A stretch of 64,000 nt of DNA. Source: Hyphomicrobiales bacterium. Lineage in GTDB: Bacteria; Pseudomonadota; Alphaproteobacteria; Rhizobiales; Rhizobiaceae. Position 1 is the stretch's first letter; each line of letters opens with the position of its first letter. Location: the NCBI GenBank assembly GCA_900471485.1, contig UCEU01000028.1, forward strand, positions 37,111 to 101,110. The letters are read 5' to 3'. Below the pieces are notes generated by a model. It did not search any database. It was not told where the DNA came from and saw only the letters and a list, made by a program, of their open reading frames with translations. Positions 16,560 to 24,699 of this stretch are shown here, piece after piece. Both the position numbers and the translations under genes were made by a program.

Positions 16560-18260
16560 ATGTCAGTAGCTACTCCCTCTCGCGAAGATTTCGCGGCCCT
16601 TCTGGAAGAATCCTTTGCCAAGAACGATCTGGCTGAAGGCTATGTAACCAAGGGTATCGTAACGGCAATCGAGAAGGACTCCGCCGTTGTCGACGTCGGC
16701 CTCAAGGTCGAAGGTCGCATTCTGCTCAAGGAATTCGGCGCCAAGGCCAAGGACGGCACGCTCAAGGTCGGCGACGAAGTCGAAGTTTACGTTGAGCGCA
16801 TCGAAAACGCTCTCGGCGAAGCTGTTCTGTCGCGCGAAAAGGCTCGCCGCGAAGAGAGCTGGGTCAAGCTCGAAGCCAAGTTCGAAGCTGGTGAGCGCGT
16901 TGAAGGCGTTATCTTCAACCAGGTCAAGGGCGGCTTCACGGTTGACCTCGACGGCGCGATTGCCTTCCTGCCGCGTTCGCAGGTCGACATCCGTCCGATC
17001 CGCGACGTTACCCCGCTGATGCACAACCCGCAGCCCTTCGAAATCCTCAAGATGGACAAGCGTCGCGGCAACATCGTCGTATCGCGTCGTACGGTTCTGG
17101 AAGAATCCCGTGCCGAGCAGCGTTCTGAAATCGTTCAGAACCTCGAAGAAGGCCAGGTTGTTGACGGCGTCGTCAAGAACATCACCGATTACGGTGCGTT
17201 CGTTGACCTCGGCGGCATCGACGGCCTGCTGCACGTCACCGACATGGCATGGCGCCGTGTGAACCATCCGTCGGAAATCCTGTCCATTGGCCAGCAGGTC
17301 AAGGTTCAGATCATCCGCATCAACCAGGAAACCCACCGCATCTCGCTCGGCATGAAGCAGCTCGAGTCGGATCCGTGGGATGGCATCCAGGCCAAGTATC
17401 CGGAAGGCAAGAAGATTTCCGGTACGGTTACGAACATCACCGATTACGGTGCGTTCGTCGAGTTGGAGCCGGGCATCGAAGGCCTGATCCACATCTCGGA
17501 AATGTCCTGGACCAAGAAGAACGTACACCCCGGCAAGATCCTGTCCACGAGTCAGGAAGTCGAAGTCGTCGTTCTCGAAGTCGATCCGTCCAAGCGTCGT
17601 ATTTCGCTCGGCCTCAAGCAGACCCTGGAAAACCCGTGGGCGGCATTCGCTCGCAACCATCCGGCCGGCACTGAAGTCGAAGGCGAAGTCAAGAACAAGA
17701 CCGAATTCGGCCTGTTCATCGGCCTCGACGGCGATGTTGACGGCATGGTGCACCTCTCTGACCTCGACTGGAACCGTCCGGGCGAACAGGTCATCGAAGA
17801 ATACAACAAGGGCGATGTCGTTAAGGCTGTCGTTCTCGATGTAGACGTCGAAAAGGAGCGCATCTCGCTCGGCATCAAGCAGCTCGGCAAGGACTCGGTC
17901 GGCGAAGCTGCCGCTTCCGGCGACCTGCGCAAGAACGCTGTTGTTTCGGCTGAAGTCATCGCCGTCAACGACGGTGGCATCGAAGTGAAGCTCGTGGACC
18001 ACGAAGACATCACCTCGTTCATCCGCCGCGCTGACCTCGCTCGCGATCGCGACGACCAGCGTCCGGAGCGCTTCTCGGTTGGCCAGACGGTTGACGCTCG
18101 CGTCACCAACTTCTCGAAGAAGGACCGCAAGGTCATGCTTTCGATCAAGGCTCTGGAAATCGCTGAAGAGAAGGAAGCCGTTGCTCAGTTCGGTTCGTCC
18201 GACTCTGGCGCTTCGCTCGGCGACATCCTCGGCGCGGCTCTGAAGAACCGCGGCGAATAA
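16560..18260 (+). CDS. rpsA: 30S ribosomal protein S1
   Basis: Encodes 566 residues from ATG 16560, the usual alphaproteobacterial length. Six S1 repeats are visible as recurring GxVxxITDYGAFVxLxxGxxGLxHxxxxxW patterns; repeats 3 and 4 contain VVDGVVKNITDYGAFVDLGG and the matching GTVTNITDYGAFVELEPG. S1 binds mRNA leaders and brings them to the 30S subunit. The reading frame extends upstream, but the ATG with GCAGGAGATTTC before it and the MSVATPSREDFAALLEESF start match the family. A 12-bp stem terminator follows. Confidence 0.97.
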   Translation: MSVATPSREDFAALLEESFAKNDLAEGYVTKGIVTAIEKDSAVVDVGLKVEGRILLKEFGAKAKDGTLKVGDEVEVYVERIENALGEAVLSREKARREESWVKLEAKFEAGERVEGVIFNQVKGGFTVDLDGAIAFLPRSQVDIRPIRDVTPLMHNPQPFEILKMDKRRGNIVVSRRTVLEESRAEQRSEIVQNLEEGQVVDGVVKNITDYGAFVDLGGIDGLLHVTDMAWRRVNHPSEILSIGQQVKVQIIRINQETHRISLGMKQLESDPWDGIQAKYPEGKKISGTVTNITDYGAFVELEPGIEGLIHISEMSWTKKNVHPGKILSTSQEVEVVVLEVDPSKRRISLGLKQTLENPWAAFARNHPAGTEVEGEVKNKTEFGLFIGLDGDVDGMVHLSDLDWNRPGEQVIEEYNKGDVVKAVVLDVDVEKERISLGIKQLGKDSVGEAAASGDLRKNAVVSAEVIAVNDGGIEVKLVDHEDITSFIRRADLARDRDDQRPERFSVGQTVDARVTNFSKKDRKVMLSIKALEIAEEKEAVAQFGSSDSGASLGDILGAALKNRGE

Positions 18261-18289
18261 TCGCCAGCCTTCAAGGCTTGAAGAATAAG

Positions 18290-18325
18290 AGAACCCGCCG
18301 GAGCGATCCGGCGGGTTCTTTGTTT
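18290..18325 (+). terminator. Intrinsic terminator of rpsA
   Basis: Perfect 12-bp stem AGAACCCGCCGG (18290-18301) and CCGGCGGGTTCT (18308-18319) with a 6-base loop, followed by TTGTTTTC. It also faces the end of the convergent gene at 18357 and could serve both strands. Confidence 0.88.
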
Positions 18326-18356
18326 TCGGTCTCTTGGGAGGAGGTCGAAAGCTGGC

Positions 18357-19910
18357 TTATTCCCAGCCGACAAGGCGGCGATAGCGCGCATAGGCCTCGT
18401 CGGGGATCGGCTGAACGGCAGGACCGGGTGCCGGGAGGAGCAGATGCTTGGAGGGTGCCGGTGCCGCTATTTCCAAAACTGCTGCGTTCGGTTCGGGCGG
18501 CGCTTGCTCTTCGGCGGCAAGCACCGTTGCTTCCTCACCCTGAGGCTCGGCTTGCTCCTCTTCGTCGCCTTCCGATCCGCTGTCGTGGTCCTCGCGATAC
18601 ATCTCACGCGAGCCCGTATCCTCAGCCTCGTCCTTGGCGAACTGATACGGCGCCGGCGCATAGGGCACGCCTTCGACGATCTTCATCATCACGGGCAGAT
18701 AGGTCGAGTCGATCATTTCCTTCGCCGCCGCATGTGCCGGCTCCGGCGCCACCGCCTGCCGCTTGGCAGCCTCAAGCGTTGCGGCCTCAGTCGGTTGGGC
18801 AGGTTGCGCGAGCACAGTTGCCTGCTTGGCTATCCCCTCGCGCGGCACTGCGCCCTCCGGCAATCGGGCAGGTAGATCCTGGACATCGCCCGCAGCCGTA
18901 TCTTCCAGAGGCGCATCGGTATCAACCGCCTCGAGCAGAACTTCGGCCTCCTGGTCGCGGATGATGGCAACGATAAGATCCGCCTTCTCGCCTGTCATGG
19001 ATGCCGGAATGGCGGGCCAGGTCTTCGGGATGATCGGATCGCCTGCGGCGAGCCGCGGCTGCACCTGATCGGTGTCGTCGGCATCGGCGACAGGAGCGGG
19101 TGGCGTAAATTCGGCCTGATCCGTTTCCTGTGCCTCGACGCCACCGCGCGCCGGGGCGGCATTTTCAGTCAGGCCCTGCTGCGCGCTGGTCACCGGCTTG
19201 ACCGGCATGGCTGTCTGTTCTGCCACTGCGGTCTCGGCGTAGGCAGCCGCCGCGCTGGTGGTCGCAATATTGGCCGCGGGCTTGTCGATGCTCGCCTTGG
19301 GTTCGTTGCCATCGACGCGGAGCGGCATGGGACGCGCAGCCTGTGAGAGATTGCCGCGCTGAATATTGATCTCCGCACGTTGCTCCGGCCGCGCCGGCGA
19401 ACCGTCGTTCTGGCCATAGGATCGCACGACGGCACGCGTCGCCTGGTCGCCATCCTTGGAGCGTGTTGCTTCGAGATAGGCGGCGATCCTGGCGGCTTCC
19501 GGTCCAGCCGGGTTCTTCAAGGCTTCCGCGAGCAGGCGAAGCGGAATGGCCTGTCCCTGCGCGGCAAGCTGTCGCTCGACGGCCTCGATCTTGGCCGGCG
19601 GCAGCTTTTCTATCGCGTCGGCAAGGCGAGACGCGAAGGCAAGCGGCGTTTCGTCCTCTCCGCGCGGCGCGGCAAGGGCGTCGCCGCTGCTATCGAGAAC
19701 ATCGAGAAGGGCTTCCACCATGCGAACGCGCACGGCAAGCAGCAAAACGTTGAGTTTGCCGGCAATCGCCGAATTGAGATCGGTGCCCTCGATAGGCTGC
19801 GCGGGCACGACTGCCGCCGCGCTATGCACGACACTGTCAGTGCTGATGGCTGCCGTCTGTGCCTGCAAGGAAAAGCTTGCATTTGACGCTGCACGAACCG
19901 GAGTCAACAT
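18357..19910 (-). CDS. Large low-complexity protein, function unknown
   Basis: Encodes 517 residues; ATG 19910 has AGGAG six bases upstream. I do not recognise the family. Residues 50-150 contain a helical, better conserved-looking block (LNVLLLAVRVRMVEALLDVLD, then LAEALKNPAGPEAARIAAYLE). The middle 200 residues are rich in Ala, Pro, Glu and Gln and probably disordered. The C-terminus has an acidic run and ends with PIPDEAYARYRRLVGWE. The layout recalls FliK-type hook-length proteins, but no flagellar gene is nearby, so this is only a possibility. It has no signal peptide or clear membrane helix. Confidence 0.65.
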   Translation of the reverse strand: MLTPVRAASNASFSLQAQTAAISTDSVVHSAAAVVPAQPIEGTDLNSAIAGKLNVLLLAVRVRMVEALLDVLDSSGDALAAPRGEDETPLAFASRLADAIEKLPPAKIEAVERQLAAQGQAIPLRLLAEALKNPAGPEAARIAAYLEATRSKDGDQATRAVVRSYGQNDGSPARPEQRAEINIQRGNLSQAARPMPLRVDGNEPKASIDKPAANIATTSAAAAYAETAVAEQTAMPVKPVTSAQQGLTENAAPARGGVEAQETDQAEFTPPAPVADADDTDQVQPRLAAGDPIIPKTWPAIPASMTGEKADLIVAIIRDQEAEVLLEAVDTDAPLEDTAAGDVQDLPARLPEGAVPREGIAKQATVLAQPAQPTEAATLEAAKRQAVAPEPAHAAAKEMIDSTYLPVMMKIVEGVPYAPAPYQFAKDEAEDTGSREMYREDHDSGSEGDEEEQAEPQGEEATVLAAEEQAPPEPNAAVLEIAAPAPSKHLLLPAPGPAVQPIPDEAYARYRRLVGWE

Positions 19911-20105
19911 GGAATGCTCCTTCTGTCGTAAGTGCGGTGAAAGCAGATCACGGGAAAGCCGGCATCATGCGGCCCATTGCGTTCCTCCGGCGGGATCGTC
20001 CGCCACCGACGCTGCATTGCGTCACGGAACACTAAATATTGAATAAAAGCCTAACGGAGCGAGGTTAAGGAAATCCTAACAGGGTATTCGGCTCGCCGGG
20101 CTGGC

Positions 20106-20732
20106 TCAGCTATGAGCGAAGATGTCGGTCTCTTCCCAGCCAAGAAGATCAAGCTTTGCGCGGGTCGGCAGGAACTCGAAGCAAGCCGTGGCGTGGTCGA
20201 ACCGGCCGTCGCGGAGCAGGCGATGGGTCAGCTTGTCGCGCAGCGCATGCAGATAGAGCACGTCGGAAGCCGCATACTCCAACTGCGCCTGCGACAGCGT
20301 ATCGGCGGCCCAATCCGACGATTGCTGCGTCTTGGAGATATCGACCTCGAGCATCTCCTTGAGATTGTCCTTGAGGCCATGCCGGTCGGTGTAGGTCCGG
20401 CAGAGGCGGGAGGCGATCTTGGTGCAGAAGACCGGCTGCGTGGTCACGCCGAAGGCGTTGAACAGCACCGCGATGTCGAAGCGGCCGTAGTGGAAGATCT
20501 TCTGATGCGTGGGATCGGCGAGCAGCGCCACAAGGTTCGGCGCCTCTTTCTGTCCGGCCGAGATGCGGATCACGTCGGCGGTACCGTCGCCTGGCGAGAG
20601 CTGCACCACGCAAAGGCGGTCGCGGCGTGGCACCAGCCCCAGCGTCTCGGTATCGATCGCCACCGCGCCGGTGTAACGGGCTGCATCCGCTATTGAGATA
20701 TCGCCTTCGTGGTAACGGATCGTCGCGGCCAT
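20106..20732 (-). CDS. rnd: RNase D-like 3'-5' exonuclease
   Basis: Encodes 208 residues, only the DEDDy exonuclease domain, without the HRDC domains of E. coli RNase D. Catalytic residues are visible: Asp27 and Glu29 in AIDTETLGL, Asp86 in HYGRFDIAVLF, and Tyr153 with Asp157 in LEYAASDVLYLHALRDKL. It probably trims tRNA or other small RNA 3' ends. The ATG 20732 (MAATIRYHEGDIS) is chosen because the 15 upstream residues are not family-like. Short stand-alone forms are normal in rhizobia. Confidence 0.88.
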   Translation of the reverse strand: MAATIRYHEGDISIADAARYTGAVAIDTETLGLVPRRDRLCVVQLSPGDGTADVIRISAGQKEAPNLVALLADPTHQKIFHYGRFDIAVLFNAFGVTTQPVFCTKIASRLCRTYTDRHGLKDNLKEMLEVDISKTQQSSDWAADTLSQAQLEYAASDVLYLHALRDKLTHRLLRDGRFDHATACFEFLPTRAKLDLLGWEETDIFAHS

Positions 20733-20867
20733 GCTGTCGTCTTTCGTTCGAAACTCTCTTCTCGCGCTATAGCGCAAACCGCGCCCGCGCGGAACCGTTC
20801 CCGGCCGGAATATCGGTTTCTATCGGCCGGGCGCCGATCATGTCGTCAGCAAAACGATCGCATGGAC

Positions 20868-21311
20868 TTAGCTGCGCGCCGCGTCCGGCTCCGGCTGCCA
20901 GTCCGGCAGCGGGAAGATCTTGTCATAGGCCAGGTTGAAGACGAAGGCGTAGACCAGATAGAAGAGCGCGAAGGACACGTCCATCATGAACGCCTGCAAC
21001 ATGCTGACGCCGAGATACCAGGCAATCAGTGGCAGAAGCGCCAGAAGCAGGCCGCCCTCGAACAGCACCGAGTGCAGAACGCGCACGGCAAGGCTCTTCT
21101 GCGTGCTGCCGGTCAGGCGCTGCATCACATGGTCGAAGCCGAGATTGTAGAGATAGTTCCAGCCCGTCGCGATCGTGGCGCTGGCGACGCCCACGACGCC
21201 GATATCGGCCACCGGCATGCCGAAGGCGAAGGCGCCGAGCGGCGTGATCAGGGCAAGGCCGATGATTTCAAAGCTGACGGCGTGGCGAATACGGTCGGAT
21301 GTGGATCGCAT
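20868..21311 (-). CDS. PACE family efflux transporter
   Basis: Encodes 147 residues from ATG 21311, the size of proteobacterial antimicrobial compound efflux (PACE, AceI-like) proteins. Two repeats of the bacterial transmembrane pair are present, with four helices. Signature segments are RIRHAVSFEIIGLALITPLGAF with the conserved Glu in helix 1, WNYLYNLGFDH, RVLHSVLFEGGLLLALLPLIAWYLG and FALFYLVYAFVFNLAYDKIFP. PACE proteins export biocides such as chlorhexidine or polyamine-like cations with proton antiport; the natural substrate here is unknown. The upstream in-frame extension was rejected as non-family sequence. Confidence 0.88.
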   Translation of the reverse strand: MRSTSDRIRHAVSFEIIGLALITPLGAFAFGMPVADIGVVGVASATIATGWNYLYNLGFDHVMQRLTGSTQKSLAVRVLHSVLFEGGLLLALLPLIAWYLGVSMLQAFMMDVSFALFYLVYAFVFNLAYDKIFPLPDWQPEPDAARS

Positions 21312-21424
21312 GAATAACCCCTGTGGGATAGTTCGGGTCGTCCCGAGTTTTTGCCCATAAGGGGGAGGTCGTCCTCGCAGCGCTGATATAGGGATATCGG
21401 CGGCAAAGGACAAGGTTGCCGCGA

Positions 21425-21634
21425 TCAGTAGTGCGGCGGCCTTGTGATCGCCGGCGCTTCCAGCGCTTGTTCTTCGAGCGAAAGGAAGCGCTCGGTCAGC
21501 CGGTCCAGCTTGGCGCGTGTCTGCTCCACCACCTTCCACTGCTCCGTCAGCTGGTCGGACAGTTCCTCGATCGTCTTTGCCTGATGGGCAATGGTTTCCT
21601 CGAGATGGGTGATGCGATCCGTCTCATTGGACAT
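21425..21634 (-). CDS. slyX: SlyX family protein
   Basis: Encodes 69 residues, the typical SlyX length, with ATG 21634 preceded by AGGAG six bases upstream. The protein is a coiled coil: ITHLEETIAHQAKTIEELSD followed by LTEQWKVVEQTRAKLDRLTER, ending in the proline-rich APAITRPPHY tail common to SlyX. The cellular role is unknown. Confidence 0.88.
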   Translation of the reverse strand: MSNETDRITHLEETIAHQAKTIEELSDQLTEQWKVVEQTRAKLDRLTERFLSLEEQALEAPAITRPPHY

Positions 21635-21736
21635 CGAGCTCTCCTTGCCGTAACCGGCCCAATCATCTTGCTCTCCAAAGCGGAAATAGGTCGCAAGGTC
21701 AATCGTTTCGAGAGAGGCGCCTGCGGATTCATAAAG

Positions 21737-21752
21737 TGAACCGTTTGGTTAC
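21737..21752 (+). promoter_or_regulatory. Operator candidate upstream of uxaC
   Basis: TGAACCGTTTGGTTAC contains the inverted repeat AACC-N4-GGTT. Read on the minus strand it matches the 16-bp sites flanking the TetR gene (33479-33494, 34343-34358) at 11 of 16 positions, including the first eight bases GTAACCAA. It lies 62 bases before the uxaC start. Confidence 0.45.
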
Positions 21753-21814
21753 TAAAAGCCCTTGCCGCGTCTTTTTTTGTGCGCTAGGCCGGTAACGCAA
21801 AGGGAGGAATACTG

Positions 21815-23230
21815 ATGGATGTTGGCAATGGATTTCTGCATCCGGACCGGCTCTTTCCGGCCGATCCGGCAACGCGATCAATCGCACGCGAGCTTTACGA
21901 GAGCGTAAGCGCTCTCCCGATCGTCAGCCCGCACGGGCATACCGAGCCCTCCTGGTTCGCCGACGACAAGCCCTTCGAGGATGCCGCCTCGCTGCTCGTC
22001 ATTCCCGATCATTATCTCTTCCGCATGCTGCACAGCGTCGGCGTCAAGCTCGACGATCTCGGCGTTCCCCGCCTCGACGGCAAGCCCGTCTCGTCCGGCC
22101 GCGCCATCTGGCGCACCTTTGCGGCACACTACCATCTCTTCCGCGGCACGCCGTCCAGCCTCTGGGTCGATCACGCCATGTCGGCCGTGCTCGGCTGCGA
22201 GGAGCCGCTGACATCAGGGAATGCCGATGCGCTCTACGATCACATCAACGCGCAACTGGCCCTGCCGGAATTCCGTCCCCGCGCGCTCCACAAGCGCTTC
22301 GGCATCGAGACGATCGCCACCACCGAGGGCGCGCTCGACCAGCTGCCGCACCACCAGAAGATGGCCGAGGACGGCTGGATCGGCCGTGTCCGCACCACCT
22401 ATCGCCCCGATAGCGTCACCGATCCCGATGCCGTCGGCTTCCGCGAAAATCTCGCCAAGCTCGGCGAAATCACCGGTTGCGACGTCGCAAGCTGGGATGG
22501 GCTGATCGAGGCGCATCGCAAGCGCCGCGCCTATTTCCGCCAGTTCGGCGCCACCGCGACCGACCACGGCGTCCCCACCGCCTTTACCGCCGATCTGCCG
22601 CATTCCGACAAGCAGCGTCTGCTCGACCGGGCGCACAAGGGTACGCTCGAAGAAGGCGAGGCCGAGCTCTTCCGTGGCCAGATGCTGACCGAGATGGCCG
22701 GGCTTTCGGCGGAAGACGGCATGGTCATGCAGATCCACGCCGGCTCGCGCCGCAACACAGACCGCGAACTCTTCCAGACGCGCGGGCCGAACATGGGCGC
22801 CGATATCCCGACGCCGACCGATTGGGTCGGGGGCCTCTCGGCACTTCTGGCGAAATACGGCCATGCGCCGGGTCTGCGCGTCCTGCTCTTCACGCTCGAC
22901 GAAACCACCTACGCCCGCGAACTGGCGCCGATGGCCGGCCACTGGCCGTGCCTGATGATTGGGCCGCCCTGGTGGTTCCACGACAGCCCGGCCGGCATTC
23001 GCCGCTATCTCGACCAGGTGGTCGAGACGGCGGGCTTCGCCAACATGGCCGGCTTCAACGACGACACGCGCGCACTGCTCTCGATCCCCGCCCGCCATGA
23101 CGTCTGGCGCCGCGAAGTCTGCGGCTTCCTAGCGACGCTGGCCGCCGAGCACCGGATATCGCGCCAGGATGCGGCAATCGCCGCCGCCGATCTCTCCTAC
23201 GGCAACGCCAAGAAGGCCTACAAGCTGTGA
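21815..23230 (+). CDS. uxaC: Glucuronate (uronate) isomerase
   Basis: Encodes 471 residues with a strong GGGAGG ribosome-binding site. UxaC interconverts D-glucuronate with D-fructuronate and D-galacturonate with D-tagaturonate, the first cytoplasmic step of hexuronate catabolism. Features include FLHPDRLFPADP, the metal-binding SPHGHTEPSWFADD near residue 40, MLHSVGV, HFSR-like YFRQFGATATDHGVPTA, and MQIHAGSRRNTDRELFQ. The product feeds the next gene directly, which begins inside its stop codon. A probable operator 62 bases upstream suggests repression by the TetR regulator encoded 12 kb away. Confidence 0.93.
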   Translation: MDVGNGFLHPDRLFPADPATRSIARELYESVSALPIVSPHGHTEPSWFADDKPFEDAASLLVIPDHYLFRMLHSVGVKLDDLGVPRLDGKPVSSGRAIWRTFAAHYHLFRGTPSSLWVDHAMSAVLGCEEPLTSGNADALYDHINAQLALPEFRPRALHKRFGIETIATTEGALDQLPHHQKMAEDGWIGRVRTTYRPDSVTDPDAVGFRENLAKLGEITGCDVASWDGLIEAHRKRRAYFRQFGATATDHGVPTAFTADLPHSDKQRLLDRAHKGTLEEGEAELFRGQMLTEMAGLSAEDGMVMQIHAGSRRNTDRELFQTRGPNMGADIPTPTDWVGGLSALLAKYGHAPGLRVLLFTLDETTYARELAPMAGHWPCLMIGPPWWFHDSPAGIRRYLDQVVETAGFANMAGFNDDTRALLSIPARHDVWRREVCGFLATLAAEHRISRQDAAIAAADLSYGNAKKAYKL

Positions 23231-24681
23231 GCGAACGACTAAAGAGCCTGACAGGCCTGGCGAAGACCGCCAGGCTCCCTGCCTTTGATCGCACGGCTCT
23301 GAAGCCGGGGATACTACATCTCGGCCCCGGCGCCTTCTTCCGCGCCCACTTCGCGCCCTATACGGATGCGGCGCTGGCGCTTGCCGGCGGCAATTGGGGG
23401 ATCGAGGTGGCAAGCCTGCGGACCGCCGATGTCGCCGATCACCTCAATGAGCAGAACGGCCTCTACACCATGCTGGTGCGCGACACGGAAGGCACGGTCG
23501 CACATGTCATGGGGCCGCTCCTGAAGGCCCATGTCGCGACTCGCAATCCCGATGAGCTGATGGCGCGTCTCGAAGACCCCGCCATCCGCATCGTCAGCCT
23601 GACGGTGACGGAAAAAGCCTATGGTTTCGATGCCGCCACCGGCGGTCTCGATCTCAAACATGCGGATATCGCAGCCGACCTTGCAAACCGCCATGCGCCC
23701 CGCGGCGTCATCGGCTATCTCGTTGAGGGCCTCGCCCGCCGCCGCGCCAAGGGCATTGCGCCCTTTACCCCTCTCAGCTGCGACAACCTTCCGAGCAACG
23801 GCGCCGTCTTGAAGCGCCTTGTCCTTGACTTCGCCGGCCGCGTCGATCTCGAGCTCAAGGCCTGGATCGAAAGCGAAGTTCCGTTCCCCTCGACCATGGT
23901 CGACCGGATCACGCCTGCCAGCACCGACGCCACCTATCGTGACGCTGAAACGCTCACCGGCCGTGTCGATCTTGCCGCCATCGAGACCGAACCCTTTACA
24001 CAATGGGTTATCGAAGACAGCTTCGCCAACGATCGCCCGCAATGGGAAAAGGCCGGCGCGCTGATGGTTGAGGATGTCTCGGCCTATGAAAAAATGAAGC
24101 TGCGCATGCTGAACGGCGCGCATTCCCTGCTCGCCTATCTCGGTTATATCGGCGGCTATGAATTCATCCGCGACGTGATGGACGACACGGGCCTCGCAGC
24201 CCTCGCGCGGCGTCACATGAACGCCGCCGCCGCCACGCTCGATCCGGTCCCCGGCATCGATCTGGAGGCCTACGCCGATCAATTGATAGCCCGCTTTGCA
24301 AACAAGGCGATCGCCCACCGCACCTACCAGATCGCCATGGACGGCACCCAGAAGCTGCCGCAGCGCCTGCTGGAGCCTGCGGTGGAAGCACTGGCTGATG
24401 GTAGCAAGGCCGAAACCTACGCCATCGCCGTCGCCGCCTGGATGCGTTACGCGCTCGGCACCGACCGCAACGGAAAAGCCTACGAACTGCGCGACCCCCG
24501 CGCCGCCGAGATCGCGGCATTGCTGGTGGATGTCCCCCGCAACGGCGGCGCCGTCGCCGCCGCGCTGTTCACGCTCCCCGGGCTGTTCCCGGCCGAGCTC
24601 ACGGAAAACCTCGCCTGGACCGAGGATGTGTCGAACAAGCTCGACATCCTCATCCAGGACAACAAGCTGCCGCTGTTTTGA
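23227..24681 (+). CDS. uxuB: Mannitol dehydrogenase family protein, probable fructuronate reductase
   Basis: Encodes 484 residues of the long-chain polyol dehydrogenase family. The N-terminal Rossmann entry is GILHLGPGAFFRAHFAPY near 28-45. The family motif TVTEKAY, the PFPSTMVDRITPAST segment and the catalytic Lys-containing stretch MKLRMLNGAHSLLAYLG are present. It starts at GTG 23227, four bases inside the uxaC end (GTGA overlap), so translation is coupled. In that context the likely reaction is fructuronate to mannonate with NADH. Tagaturonate or mannitol activity cannot be excluded from sequence. Confidence 0.88.
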   Translation: MSERLKSLTGLAKTARLPAFDRTALKPGILHLGPGAFFRAHFAPYTDAALALAGGNWGIEVASLRTADVADHLNEQNGLYTMLVRDTEGTVAHVMGPLLKAHVATRNPDELMARLEDPAIRIVSLTVTEKAYGFDAATGGLDLKHADIAADLANRHAPRGVIGYLVEGLARRRAKGIAPFTPLSCDNLPSNGAVLKRLVLDFAGRVDLELKAWIESEVPFPSTMVDRITPASTDATYRDAETLTGRVDLAAIETEPFTQWVIEDSFANDRPQWEKAGALMVEDVSAYEKMKLRMLNGAHSLLAYLGYIGGYEFIRDVMDDTGLAALARRHMNAAAATLDPVPGIDLEAYADQLIARFANKAIAHRTYQIAMDGTQKLPQRLLEPAVEALADGSKAETYAIAVAAWMRYALGTDRNGKAYELRDPRAAEIAALLVDVPRNGGAVAAALFTLPGLFPAELTENLAWTEDVSNKLDILIQDNKLPLF

Positions 24682-24699
24682 TGCGGGCGGGGAGGGCGA

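Noticed and set aside
16563..18002. 479-codon minus-strand frame opposite rpsA
   Set aside because: Antisense shadow of the six S1 repeats; its composition mirrors rpsA codon bias and shows no domain.
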